Shown here one piece after another: positions 30,559-42,378 of a stretch of 64,000 nucleotides of DNA. The translations under genes and the position numbers were made by a program. The number at the start of each line of letters is the position of its first letter. The first letter of the stretch is position 1. The notes under the pieces were generated by a model, which saw nothing but the letters and a program-made list of their open reading frames with translations, was not told the DNA's origin and made no database searches. The stretch comes from Tetracentron sinense (Eukaryota > Streptophyta > Magnoliopsida > Trochodendrales > Trochodendraceae): NCBI GenBank assembly GCA_015143295.1, contig CM026564.1:12264416-12328415 (forward strand). The letters are read 5' to 3'.

Positions 30559-32753
30559 TGTCGTGACCCAAAACCCACCCTAGGAGTTAGAGTAAACTTT
30601 GGACGACTAATCATGACTTACATCACTTGCTAGACAAACCATCCTGCAAAAACCCACAGAGCATATACAAAGAGGATATAAACAGTGGAAACATACTTAA
30701 ACATAGCACAGCAGAAGACTTAACCAAACCTCTATGTATATACAAGTGATCCAAGTTATACAAAAAGATACACAAAAGAAAGTATGGACATGCCTGCCAA
30801 AATACATAAATCTAACTCTCAAGCTCACCCACAGCTATCCACTCAGAATCTACCACCACCTAATAATAACCCTCACCTTGAGGTTCCTCCACTGGCTCCT
30901 CAATGTACTCCTCCTCCACCCATGGGCCAGGAGCACAGACATCAAAAGGAGCAGCCGTTCCGCTATCACCTACCGACATAAGAAGTACGACTGAGCATGG
31001 AATACTCAGCGGGTACCAAATACTAACCAACAGTCATAGCAACACCATAACAGTATAGGAAGCAGGAAGCAATTCACATATATAAAGCAGGAACAATTCA
31101 TATCATCGCAAGAAAGAAAAACAATTTGTAATCATGCTTGCATTCGTAAAAACCGATAAAATCCTTGAAAACATCGTGCATTTGACTTGACTTGAAACAC
31201 TCTTTTTCATGCTTAAAAACTTGTCTTGTTTGTCTTGTCTTGTCGTATTATGTCGTGTCATGCGTGTCATGCCATGTCATGCTTGCTTGGAAAAGTAAAC
31301 TACTTGTGAGGGAAGGGAGACCCTTCTTCCTAAATGCTCATGTCATATCATGTCATGCTTGCTTGCTCGGAAAAGTAAACTACTTGTGAGGTAAGGAAGA
31401 CCCTTCTTCCTAAATGCTCATGTCATGTCATGTCATGCTTGCTTGCTCAGAAAAGTAAACTACTTGTGAGGGAAGGGAGACCCTTCTTCCTAAATGCTTA
31501 TGTCATGTCATGCTTGCTTGCTCGGAAAAGTAAACTACTTGTGATGGAAGGGAGACCCTTCTTCCTAAATGCACTTGCGAGGGAAGGAAGACCCTTCTTT
31601 ATGAGATGCATGTCTTGTCCTTGCCAAAAGCAAAGTGAAACATATCGTAGGATATGCCCTACCTCTAAATCTCGTTCTTGAAAACAACGATAAACAAGAA
31701 CTCACACTATCATAAGCCCTAACAAGTTCATAAGTAATTAAGCATGCATTTTCTTAATTAATCCTTCGTTTTATTCACCTTGGCATTTCATCAAGCATAG
31801 GGTGTGTCCATTATTTATTTAAACCTAAATCATGCTTTTCTAGTTGGTTTATACTCACATCATACATGTTTGTTCATTATGGATACAATGCCCTTCCCCT
31901 TTCTCATTCATTACATCATTCACACGGCATCCAATCGCCCATTCACATCCACAACCATCCATTCATCCCATTCACACATTACTAGTCATAAATGGGAGAA
32001 AACAAAGAATAGCAAAGGAAAAGAGAAACTATGACTAAGAGGGTAGCACAAGGTACCGACCTTGACAAGTGAGGGAAGGAACTCTCCTCCAAAATGTGCA
32101 TGTAGATGCTGCCCTAGCTTGAGGAGGGTGCTCCACGAGTGCTTGAGCTGGAATATTGAAGCAATCCAAGCTTGAGGTAATCTAGGGTTCACAAACCCTT
32201 TGATTTCTTCTCAAAACCAAACGCTCGGGCAAAGCCTTTAAGGCATGAGTGAACCGCCTAAAAGACGAAAACACCCTTAATGAAATTTCTGCAAAAATGC
32301 GAAGACCGAGTGATCGGTGGTTATGACAGATCGATCGGTTGCCTACCGAGCGATCGGTGTATTGACCGAGCTTTCTGTCAAAAACAAGCTCTCTAGAAAA
32401 TTTCCCCATACAAAATTTTCAACCAGTCGATAGCTACCGATCAATCGGTTTTGGACCGATCGATCGCTGAATGGACCGAGCGATCGGTTGCTCTGCAAAC
32501 TTGATCCTGAGCCCATTTTCTCACCCATTTCATTACTTAAACTGATCCTAGTTCTCTTTTGACCTTTCCTAAACATGACTAGGGTCTCTTTAAAGCTTGT
32601 ATAGGTGCTTAAATAATTTATTAACTTAATTATAACATTCTTGACACAATTTTCTCAAAGTTCCAAATTTCCATTTCATGAATTTGAGATTACATAGGCT
32701 ACATGCCTTGGCACATATACCAAGACATGTACGAAAATTTCTGGGGTTCTACA
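30559..32753 (-). repeat. 3' LTR of element F
   Basis: 2195 bp, minus-strand head TGTAGAACCCCAGAAATT, tail GGGTTTTGGGTCACGACA. It carries a U3 palindrome array (32300-32495), four to five GAAGGG/CCCTTC hairpin units (31300-31600), the conserved hairpin (30985-31006) and a micro-ORF. The conserved GTTGAATCGTC box seen in other families was not found. Confidence 0.88.
30860..30979 (-). CDS. Candidate LTR-embedded acidic micro-ORF (39 aa), element F
   Basis: Starts ATGTCGGTAGGT; peptide begins MSVGDSGTAAPFDVC, core PWVEEEYIEEP, end EGYY. Same length as in A and B despite many nucleotide differences around it. Confidence 0.45.
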   Translation of the reverse strand: MSVGDSGTAAPFDVCAPGPWVEEEYIEEPVEEPQGEGYY

Positions 32754-34971
32754 TCCTCCCCCCTTATAAAAATTTCATCCTCAAAATTTGGACGATTACA
32801 TGCGTTACGAAACAAAACAAATTTACAAGTCACATACAAACCTATACAAAAACTCATTCAAACAATTCCGGGTACTTTGCTTTGACTTCGGCTTCATGCT
32901 CCCATGTAGCTTCTTCTCGAGCATGATGTTGCCACTGCACAAGAACCAACGGAATCGTCTTGTTGCGAAGAACTTGCTCTCTCCAATCCCATATATGAAC
33001 CGGCCTCTCAATTAAAGTGAGATCCTCCCGTATTTCCAACGGCTCCAAGTCTATGACATGCGAAGGATCCGTAATGTACTTCCAAAGCATGGACACTTGG
33101 AAAACATTGTGAACCGCGGCCATGTGAGGTGGAAGAGCTACCCTGTAAGCAACCTCCCCAACTCGCGTGATGTTCTCAAACGGGCCAACATATCGAGGAC
33201 TAAGCTTGCCTCGCCTTCCAAATCTCATAATCCCCTAGCTAGGAGATACCTTCACAAAGACTTGATCCCCCACCTGGAATTCCAAGTCCCTACGGCACGT
33301 GTCCACATAGCTCTTTTAACGATCTTGAGTGGCTTTCAACCGATCCTGGATGATCTTAACTATACTCACAGTTTGCTCGATCAACTCCGGACCCAACACC
33401 TTCCTCTCTCCTACCTCATCCCAGTAGAGAGGAGACCTGTAGCTTCACCCATACAAGGCCTCAAATGGAGCCATTTGGATGCTCGCCTGACAGCTATTGT
33501 TATAGGCGAATTCAACCAAAGGCAAGTGCTCTTCCCAACTACCTTTGAAATCTAGCATACACGCTTGAAGCATGTCTTCAATGACTTGGTTCACCCTCTC
33601 AGTTTTTCCATCCGTCTGTGGATGAAAAGCAGTGCTGAAATCAAGTCGGGAACCCATAGCTTCCTGAAATTTTTTCCAGAATCTTGATGTGAATCTTGGA
33701 TCCTGATCTGACACAATACTAACTGGCACCCCGTGTAGCCTAACCACTTCTTTGATGTATAGCGCGGCCAACTGGCTAGAGCTAAAAGTAGTTCAGTAAG
33801 GTAGGAAATGAGCGGACTTTGTCAAACGATCTACTACTACCCATATCGCATCTGAGCCCCTTGCCGTCTTTGGCAAGCCAACTATGAAATCCATGGATAT
33901 GTTCTCCCATTTCCACTTGGGAATAGGAAGAGACTGCAATAAACCGACGGGTCGCATGTGTTCTGCTTTTACCGGTTGGCACACCAAGCACCGTGCCACA
34001 TATTCCGCAACATCCCTCTTCATATTCCGCCACCAAAAGTGACTCTTGAGGTTCCGGTACATCTTTGTACCCACAGGATGCACTGTGTACTTTGAACGGT
34101 GTGCTTCATCCATAATCTCTCGTCGAAGATCTGCGTTGGTCAAAACACACAGCCTTCCTTTGAACGTAATGGCACCTCGGCTAGTGAGAGAGAAGTCCTC
34201 ACTACCCTTGGCAACTTTCTTGTCCTGGAAAGCCAACAGTTTCGCATCCGTGGCTTGATATTCTTGGATCAAATCTATAATGTATGGCCGAACCGTGACA
34301 TTTTCCAAAACAGGACCGTGAACTGTATCATTCACACTAATGTCCAGATTTGCCAAATCCTCCAATAATCTCCATTCTTGTACCAACATGTGTGCTAATA
34401 ACCCCGGAGGTCTTCTACTCAAGGCGTCCGCTACAATGTTTGCTTTGCCCGGGTGGTATTGGATGGTGCAGTCATAGTCTTTCAAAAATTTCATCCAATG
34501 CCGTTGCCTTAGATCCAGCTCCTTTTGGGAAAAGAGATACTTGAGACTCTTTTGATCCGTGAACACATAGAACTCCACCCCATAAAGGTAATGGCACCAA
34601 ATCTTGAGTGCAAACATGACCGCTACAAACTCCAAGTCGTGCGTGGGATAATTCTTTTCATGCTCTTTCAATTGCCTCGGTGCATAGGCAACGACTTTCT
34701 TGTGTTGCATGAGCACACACCCAAGTCCAACATGCGAGGCATCACTATACACCTCATACCCAATATGTCCGGATGGCACTGTAAGGATGGGGGCTGTGGT
34801 AAGCCTCTTCTTTAGTTCCGTGAAACTGATCTCGCACTTATCACTCCATACAAACTTGGTATTTTTCCTTGTCAAATAAGTGAGCGGTGCTGCATGGCTA
34901 GAGAAACCCTCTATGAATCTCTTGTAGTAGCCTGTCAACTCAAGGAAACTGCGTATCTCTGTGACACTCTT
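32754..34971 (-). pseudogene. pol of element F (RT end, RNase H, integrase, chromodomain), disabled
   Basis: Minus strand. RT thumb ([21 protein letters not shown]), RNase H ([25 protein letters not shown]), integrase zinc finger ([10 protein letters not shown]), core ([29 protein letters not shown]), GPF module and chromodomain-like end (WQHHAREEATWE). Stops near 33236, 33317, 33445 and 33793. SDQDPRF replaces the usual SDRDPRF next to a catalytic Asp. Truncated upstream by C. Confidence 0.88.
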
Positions 34972-37247
34972 TGTAGCACCCCGGACTTTTCTATATTTAA
35001 TGAATAGTACTTTCGTAGCTAATTGGCCTTTCTCATGGTCTAATAAATAAATAAGGGAGAAATTGGAAATTCTGAAATGTCAAAAATATTTTTTTTTAAA
35101 AGACGAATCCAACGCAAGTTGAATCGTCGAAATCGGACGAGCGAGTCAAAAGATATGGTCAAAACAGTCCAAACCTGTAGAGCACCGATCACTCGGTCCA
35201 TTCAGCGATGGATCGGTAGCTATCAACTGGTCAAAAATTTTGTATGGGAAAATTTTCCAGAGAGCATATTTTTGACCAGTTGCTCGGTCAGAACACCGAT
35301 CACTCGGTAGGCAACCGATCGATCGGTCATAACCATCGATCGCTCGGTCTTCGCGTTTTTGCAGAAACTTCAGTAAGGGCATTTTTGTCTTTCGGGTGCT
35401 AAACCCTTACTTCATAAGGCTTGCCCGAGCCTTTAGGGCTTATTCAACATACTTAGAGGGTTTTTGAGAGTCAGAGAGAGAGGAGAAGGGGATTTGCACC
35501 TAGGGTTTCCATTGCAGAAGGAATCAAAGGGTTTGACAACCCTAGATCATCCTCAAACTTGGATTGCTTTAAGTTCAAGGCTCAAGCTCGTGGGGGATCT
35601 CGTTCTCAAGCTAGGGCAGCATTCTCCAAGGTATTTCAAGAGGGTTTTCTTCCCCAAACCAAGTCTCCTTCAAGAAAAGATTTCCTCCTTTCAAGTTGGA
35701 GCTCAAATCAAGGTTCCTACCAAGATCAAGCCTTGATCTAAGGTTAGTACACAATAATCTAGGTTTCTATATGGAATGTGATCCTTGTTATTAGGTTTCT
35801 TCTTTATGAAATTTATTATCTCTAATGAACATCTCTAATGAACATAAACAAGATAAGGAAGAATGGTATGGATGTTTGGATGGGTATGGATTGAGGCGAT
35901 TGGATGCTGAATGAATGATGTATGACGTGTGGGGTGTGAATTGGAAAATGGAGGATGGGCATTGTACAAATAATAAACTTACCCTTGTGTGATTGAATGG
36001 AAAATATGCATAAAAAGGAAGAAGATGAACTACTAAGGAACAATGTATGTTATGTGTTTGACAAAATGCCGAATCTATTAAATCATGACTTAAGGGAAGA
36101 AAATGCTTTAAATACTCAAATGTCATGTTAATTACTCAAATGCTCACATGAATATATTATGAATGGGATTGTGATGCCATATCTCTCTTGTTATCCTCAT
36201 TCCACTATTGTCAAGTACACGAGCACGCATGATAGCATGAACCGAGATTTCAAGAGCATGTGCATATAATAACCAACAAGAAAATATGGCATGTCAAGGA
36301 GGTTGGTAGCCCAGGGAGATACAGGTACTAGCCTCTGGCTTTCAAGAAAACCCCTAAAACACCTATTGTCAAGGAGGTTGGTAGCCTAGGAAAAATTCAG
36401 GTACTAGCCTCTGGCTCACAAGAAAACTAAACAAGTAATAAAAATCACCTATTGTCAACGAGGTTGGTAGCCCAGGGACATTCGGGTACTGGCCTCTGGC
36501 TCACAAGAAAACCATATATATCAAGGAGGTTGGTAGCCCAGGGAGATTCGAGTGCTAGCCTCTGGCTCACAAGTTACAAGATGCAAGTTTACAAGATGAT
36601 GACAAGACATTCATGCATGCACGCATACATGATTTCCATGAGGCATATCGAGACATGACCTGGGTTTCCAAGCATGAGTTTTATCGGAGTTTTCGCATTC
36701 ATTGATGCACGTTATGATGATTGTCGTGTACTGTATTCCTATTGTGGTGCATATTATTGTTATGGTTAGCTAGTAGCTTGTACTCGCTGAGTATTCCATG
36801 CTCAACCGTACTTTCATGTCGGCAGGTACTGAGGGAGCCCTCGACCCGGAGCCTTGGGTCGAGAAAGAATATATAGAGGAGAGAGAGCCGTCTATCCCAC
36901 TGTAGTCTCAGGCGAACTGAGACCTTGACGTGTGGCCGTACCTCGACTACTGTTGAGGGGAGAATACGAGAGGGTGCTTATGTATTTTGACATTTTGATA
37001 GGTGGGCCTGTCCACCTTAGACTTAGACATGTTTTGTATATATATGTTAACTTGGAATACTATTTTGGAAATCTTAGAAGAAAAGAAAAAGTTAGTTTAC
37101 GCTTCCGCATTTATGTTTAGCTTTCGCGCTCTGATTATCATTGTTTAGTACTGTAATTATCTTATTCATTACAGGATGGTTTGGCAGGTACGTATAGTCA
37201 CACCTAAAGTATCCCTTAACTCCTAGGGGGTATTTTAGGGCGCGACA
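34972..37247 (+). repeat. 5' LTR of element C
   Basis: 2276 bp, TGTAGCACCCCGGAC ... GGGCGCGACA. Conserved box 35100-35170, shortened palindrome array 35181-35350, TATA not obvious, tandem array 36292-36575, conserved hairpin 36787-36804. The micro-ORF (ATG 36816) stops early at TAG 36903-36905. Confidence 0.9.
36292..36575 (+). repeat. Tandem repeat, four units, in 5' LTR of C
   Basis: Units of GGAGGTTGGTAGCCC ... GGGTACTAGCCTCTGG, self-complementary at their ends (GAGG/CCTC, GCCC/GGGT). The 3' LTR has three units (43738-43935). Confidence 0.8.
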
Positions 37248-37251
37248 GAGG

Positions 37252-37263
37252 TGGTATCAGAGC
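37252..37263 (+). other. Primer-binding site, tRNA-Met type (element C)
   Basis: TGGTATCAGAGC, four nucleotides after the 5' LTR. Confidence 0.9.
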
Positions 37264-37584
37264 TCTAGGCATTAGAGTCCCTAGGGTCGCGTAGTACTAG
37301 AGACGATAATTGAACAAGGCATTAGGTGTTAGGAAAGAGTTGTATTCTAAGTACAGACTAACATGTTAGTCCTAGTCAAAATAGATTGAATCTCAACCAA
37401 ACTTAGAGTCCTACGCTAGGATCACGGATTGTATGTATGATATTGTGTTGTATACCATGTGTGCATTAATTGTGTTGTGCTTATTAAATATGCTTGATGA
37501 ATATGTATTGAGTGAATTACGAAATTTGTACTAAATGCGTATCCAAGTTAGACTCATGTTGTATTTTCGTTCTCAGGAGAAATC

Positions 37585-38821
37585 ATGAGACGCAATACCC
37601 GGGGTCGCGGGTACAACACGAGAGGCAATGGAGGTGATGTTCTATCGGGTGATAATCAACCCGATTTTGCCCAAGCTTTTGCCTCAATAGCCGAGACTTT
37701 GGCTATGCTAGCAGCAAGGCAACCGGCTACTCCACCTAATGCGGGGCTTATACTGGCTCCTCCTAATCGAGCACAAGCCGGAATAGAGGCTTTCCAGAGG
37801 ATGAGGCCTCCAACCTTTTGTGGGAGTATTGACCCGCTTGTTGCCGAAGGATGGATTTGGCAATTAGAAAAGATATTCTCTGTATTGACGCCTATGGAGG
37901 CGGAAAAGGTTACTTGGGCCGCCTTCATGCTTGAAGGTGAGGCCGATCATTGGTGGAAGTCCACACTTCGGACCCGAGAGTTGACCCGACAAGGTCAAGA
38001 CTGGGCTTGGGGGGAATTCTTGGATGTTTTCAACAAGAAGTACTTCCCAATAGGGATGAAAGAAAATATGGAAGTTGAGTTCATTACCTTGGAGCAAGGT
38101 AATATGTCGGTAGCGGCTTATGAAGCCAAGTTTTCAGAGTTATCTAGATTTGCTCCACATATGATAGAGATCGAGGCTATGAAAGCCCAGAAATTTGAGA
38201 TGGGGTTGAAGGCCTACCTTAAGGACCGAGTCTCAATGTTCAGACATGAGACATATTCAGAAGTAGTGGACAAGGCACTTTTGGCCGAGTCGAACTCCGA
38301 GGAGTTCTTCAAGAGAAGAGGAATGGAGAAGGGACAGTCGAGTAGTTCAAGGGAGAAAAGAGCAATGACTAGCTTGTATCAGTCCGCAACGCCGGCTCAG
38401 TCACAGAGGATATATTCGGCACCACAGGCTCCCCGCCCTTTTGCTCCACCGGCTTTTCACCCGGCTTTTGCTCAGGCTCCTCACCCCGCAGTGACTCAGG
38501 CTATGGGATATGCTCCTCCCACTTATGCGCATGATATCTGCACCCTTTATGGAAGGAGGCATCCAGCGAGAGAATGCTGGAGGGTTACAGGAAGTTACTT
38601 CCATTGTGGTGACTAAGGCCACATGGTTAGAGATTTTCCCCGACGTCATATGCTAGCTCAGTCTCAGGGAAGCAGGCCCCCGATTAGGCAGACATCTCAA
38701 CCTAGCTCTTCTCAGGCTTCGAGGGCCTCACAGTCTACACGGCCTCCTCGCCCAGCCACACAGGGCCGAGTCTTCGCCCTGTCAGAGAGAGACGCACGTG
38801 CATCTGACGATGTCGTGCAAG
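37585..38821 (+). pseudogene. gag of element C, capsid intact, zinc knuckle broken
   Basis: ATG follows TCTCAGGAGAAATC. The capsid region is complete (MRPPTFCGS, LEGEADHWW, NKKYFPIG, YEAKFSELSRFAP), as is the Pro-rich linker. The first knuckle is changed (CTLYGRRHPAREC, second Cys lost). The second has Cys-to-Tyr and final Cys-to-Phe changes plus a TAA at 38614-38616 inside it. The frame remains open afterwards to ASDDVVQ at the intron. Confidence 0.85.
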
Positions 38822-38959
38822 GTACGCAAAAAAAAAATTTCTAGAGTTTAAGTTGTGTAAGATTTCTATGGTTGGTTATGTGACTATTATTAGGGGTTAC
38901 CTATGTATGATGCTTATTACTATTTGAAATCTACTGATATTAGTTACTTAATCACACAG
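38822..38959 (+). other. Predicted intron between gag and pol, element C (138 nt)
   Basis: CAAG|GTACGC ... ATCACACAG|GC. The joined codons give VQGTLLVNE, as in B. The length is a multiple of three, but the frame hits a stop near 38842 inside it. Confidence 0.7.
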
Positions 38960-41900
38960 GCACTTTATTAGTGAACGAGTGTCTCGCTCGAGTGTTGATA
39001 GACACAGGATCTACTCACTCTTTTGTCTCACCAAGTTTTGTAAAGGGCTTTTTGACTGAGGCTACTCCGTTGGAGCGGGAGTTGACCATTGCAACTCCAC
39101 TCGGTAAGTCAGTTGATATGGACAAGATATTCGGGGATAGTGTGGTTCAAGTGGGGGAAAATGAACTGTTAGCCGATCTCATCGTCCTAGACTTCCAAGA
39201 CTTGGATTTCGATGTCATCCTAGGGATGGATTGGTTGGCAAACCATCACGGGCATGTTGCGTGTTTTGAAAAGATGGTGAACTTCAAGCCGGAAGGGGTT
39301 AACCTTTTCACTTCTGAGGATTAAGAGAGAGGGACATTGCTCGCCTCGCAGCTTTGAGCATAGCAAACCCAGAGGCACCGAACTCTTTGGCCATTCCGGT
39401 TGTGAGTGAGTTCTTAGATGTGTTCTCGGAAGAACTTCCAGGATTACCTCCTGATATAGAGATCGAGTTCGCTATAGAGCTTGCTCCGGTTACCACTCCA
39501 ATTTCAAGGGCACCATATAGAATGGCCCCTATAGAGCTTGAAGAAGTGAAGAAACAGATTGAGGAGTTACAATAACTTAGTTTCATCCAACCAAGGGTCT
39601 CGCCATGGGGAGCTCCGGTTCTCTTTGTGAAGAAGAAAGACAGGTCAATGAGAATGTGTATAGACTACCGTCAATTGAACAAGGTAACTATCAAGAATCG
39701 TTATCCCTTGCCAAGGATAGACAACTTGTTCTACCAACTGAAGGGAGTGAGATTTTTCTCCAAGATTGATCTTAGATCGGGGTATCATCAGCTAAAGATC
39801 AAGTCGGAGGATGTTCCGAAGACGGCTTTTAGGACTCAGTATGGGCATTATGAGTTCCTTGTCATGTCTTTTGGGCTGACGAATGCACCGGCGGTGTTCA
39901 TGGATTTGATGAACCGGGTGTTCCGATCATACTTGGATCGATGCGTGATTGTGTTCATCGACGACATTTTGGTGTATTCCCAAACACGGGAAGATCACGC
40001 ATGAGACCTCCGCCTTGCTCTAGAGATGTTGAGAGAGCATAGGCTATATGCCAAATTGAGCAAGTGTGAATTCTGGTTAGAGAAAGTGGCGTTCCTAGGC
40101 CATGTAGTGTTGGCCGAGGGTATTTCTGTAGACCCGGCAAAGATAGAGGCAGTTATGAGCTGGGAGAGACCCAAGAGCGTCACTGAGATACATAGTTTCC
40201 TTGGGTTGGCAGGCTATTACCGGAGATTTGTGGAGTGATTCTCCAATTTAGCTGCACCTCTCACTTACTTGACGAGGAAAAATGCCAAGTTTAGTTGGAG
40301 TGACAAATGTGAAGTGAGCTTCCAAGAGTTGAAGAAACGCCTCACCACGGCCCCCGTCCTTACTGTGCCATCCGGACATGGTGGTTATGAGGTGTATATC
40401 GATGCTTCGCACATCGGACTTGGGTGTGTCCTTATACAGCACAAGAAAGTCATTGCCTATGCATCAAGGCAATTAAAGGAACATGAAAAGAATTACCCCA
40501 CTCACGACTTAGAGCTCGCCGCAGTTGTGTTTGCATTGAAGATTTGGCGACATTATCTTTATGGGGAACAATTTGAGGTATTCACAGATCATAAAAGCCT
40601 TAAGTATTTATTTTCCCAGAAAGAGCTGAACCTGAGGCAAAGAAGATGGGTAGAATTTTTGAAAGACTACGAGTGCTCCATTCAATACCACCTGGGCAAA
40701 GCGAATGTTGTAGTCGATGTTCTTAACCGGAAGGCCACTGGACTTTTGGCGCATATGATGCTGAAGGAGTGGAGGTTGCTAGAGGATGCATCCAACCTCG
40801 ACATCAGTTTTAGTCTCCCTACCTTTGGGCTGGTAATGGCTAATATCACAGTTAGGCCTTTTATGCTGAGCATGGTCAAGGAGTTGTAGGGAATGGATGC
40901 CGAGCTACTTTCTTGCCGAGACAAGTCAGTTAAGGGTGGCAGCAAGGATTTTGCGTTGAGGGATGATGGGATTATCACTTTCAAGGGAAGAGTATGTGTC
41001 CCAGCAGATGAGAAGCTTAAACAAGAAATCTTATACGAGGCTCACCGGTCCAAGTACACCATTTACCCCGGAGGTACCAAAATGTATAGGGACTTGAAAA
41101 AACATTTTTGGTGGTGAAACATGAAGAGGGAGGTTGCGGAGTACGTGGCACGGTGTTTGGTGTGCCAACAGGTGAAAGCAGAACACTTGAGACCGGCAGG
41201 ACTTTTACAGTCTCTCCCTATTCCTGAGTGGAAATGGGAAGATATCTCTATGGACTTCATTATGGGATTGCCAAAGACAGTTTGAAAGACTGATGCTATA
41301 TGGGTTGTTGTTGACAGACTCACGAAGTCCGCCCATTTCATATCGTACCGGACTACTTTCAATTCAAATTAGTTGGCTGCATTATATATCCGAGAAATAG
41401 TTCGGTTGCACGGGGTGCCAGTGAGCATTGTGTCGGATCGGGACCCGAGGTTCACATCCAGGTTTTGGAAAAGTTTGCAAGGTGCAATGGGTTCCCAGTT
41501 AGACTTTAGCACAGCTTTCCATCCATAGACGGATGGGCAAACCGAGAGGGTGAATCAGGTGATAGAAGACATGCTCCAAGCGTGTATGTTGGATTTTAAA
41601 GGAAGTTGGGAAGATCACCTACCTTTGGTAGAATTCGCCTACAATAATAGCTATCAGGCAAGCATACAGATGGCGCCTTTTGAGGCTTTGTACGGAAGAA
41701 GTTGTAGATCCCCGTTGTATTGGGATGAAGTGGGAGAAAGAAAAATTTGGGTCCCAAGTTGATTGAACAAACGGCGGATAGAGTCAAGCTCATCCGGGAG
41801 AGGTTGAAGACCGAACAAGATAGACAGAAGAGCTACGCCGACAACCGAAAGAGAGATCTTGAGTTTCGAGTTTGTGATTTTGTATTTGTTCGGGTTTCAC

Positions 41901-42289
41901 CAACCAAGGGTGTTATAAGATTCGGAAAGAGAGGCAAACTTAGTCCGAGATATGTGGGCCCGTTCGAGATCATTACTAGAGTCGGTGAGGTGGCTTACCA
42001 TGTTGCTTTGCCCGCTCATATGACGGCGGTCCATAATATATTCCATGTCTCTATGCTTTGAAAGTACATCCCGGACCCTTCCCATGTCATAGAGCTTCAC
42101 CCAGTGGAAATCCGAAAGGATCTTACACTAGTTGAGCAACCGGTGCAGATCTTGGATAGGCGAGATCAGGTCTTGCACAACAAGACCATTCCCTTGGTCT
42201 TGGTAATATGGCAACACCATTTAAGGGAGGAAGCTACATGGGAACGAGAAGTTAAAGTGCAGGAAAAGTATCCTCAGTTATTTGTTTAG
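38960..42289 (+). pseudogene. pol of element C (PR, RT, RNase H, integrase, chromodomain), heavily disabled
   Basis: All domains present in order: protease ([15 protein letters not shown]), RT ([10 protein letters not shown] intact), RNase H ([15 protein letters not shown]), integrase and chromodomain-like end (WQHHLREEATWE). Frameshifts near 39315 and 41745. Stops near 39573, 40002, 40236, 40887, 41115, 41283, 41370, 41525 and 42059. Several are TGA for Arg or TAG for Gln, as C-to-T changes would produce. Confidence 0.9.
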
Positions 42290-42341
42290 GGCCTTGGCAT
42301 TCCCTTGTAATTGTTATAGTCTTGTGCATGTATGTATCGTC

Positions 42342-42378
42342 CAAATTTCAGGGACGAAATTTTTGTAAGGGGGGAGAA
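42342..42378 (+). other. Pre-PPT hairpin and polypurine tract of element C
   Basis: CAAATTTC...GAAATTTTTG then TAAGGGGGGAGAA directly before the 3' LTR. Confidence 0.85.

Larger units (their letters stand above)
30559..34971 (-). mobile_element. Element F: minus-strand Ty3/gypsy chromovirus, 3' LTR and pol 3' half
   Basis: 3' LTR 30559-32753 followed by PPT and pol to the RT thumb, where element C begins (34972). It lies within RT of E; left TSD candidate TAGTC (30554-30558). The remainder of F does not reappear beyond C. Confidence 0.85.

Noticed and set aside
36292..36575. Satellite DNA array
   Set aside because: Only three to four units, confined to the LTRs of C; not an independent satellite.
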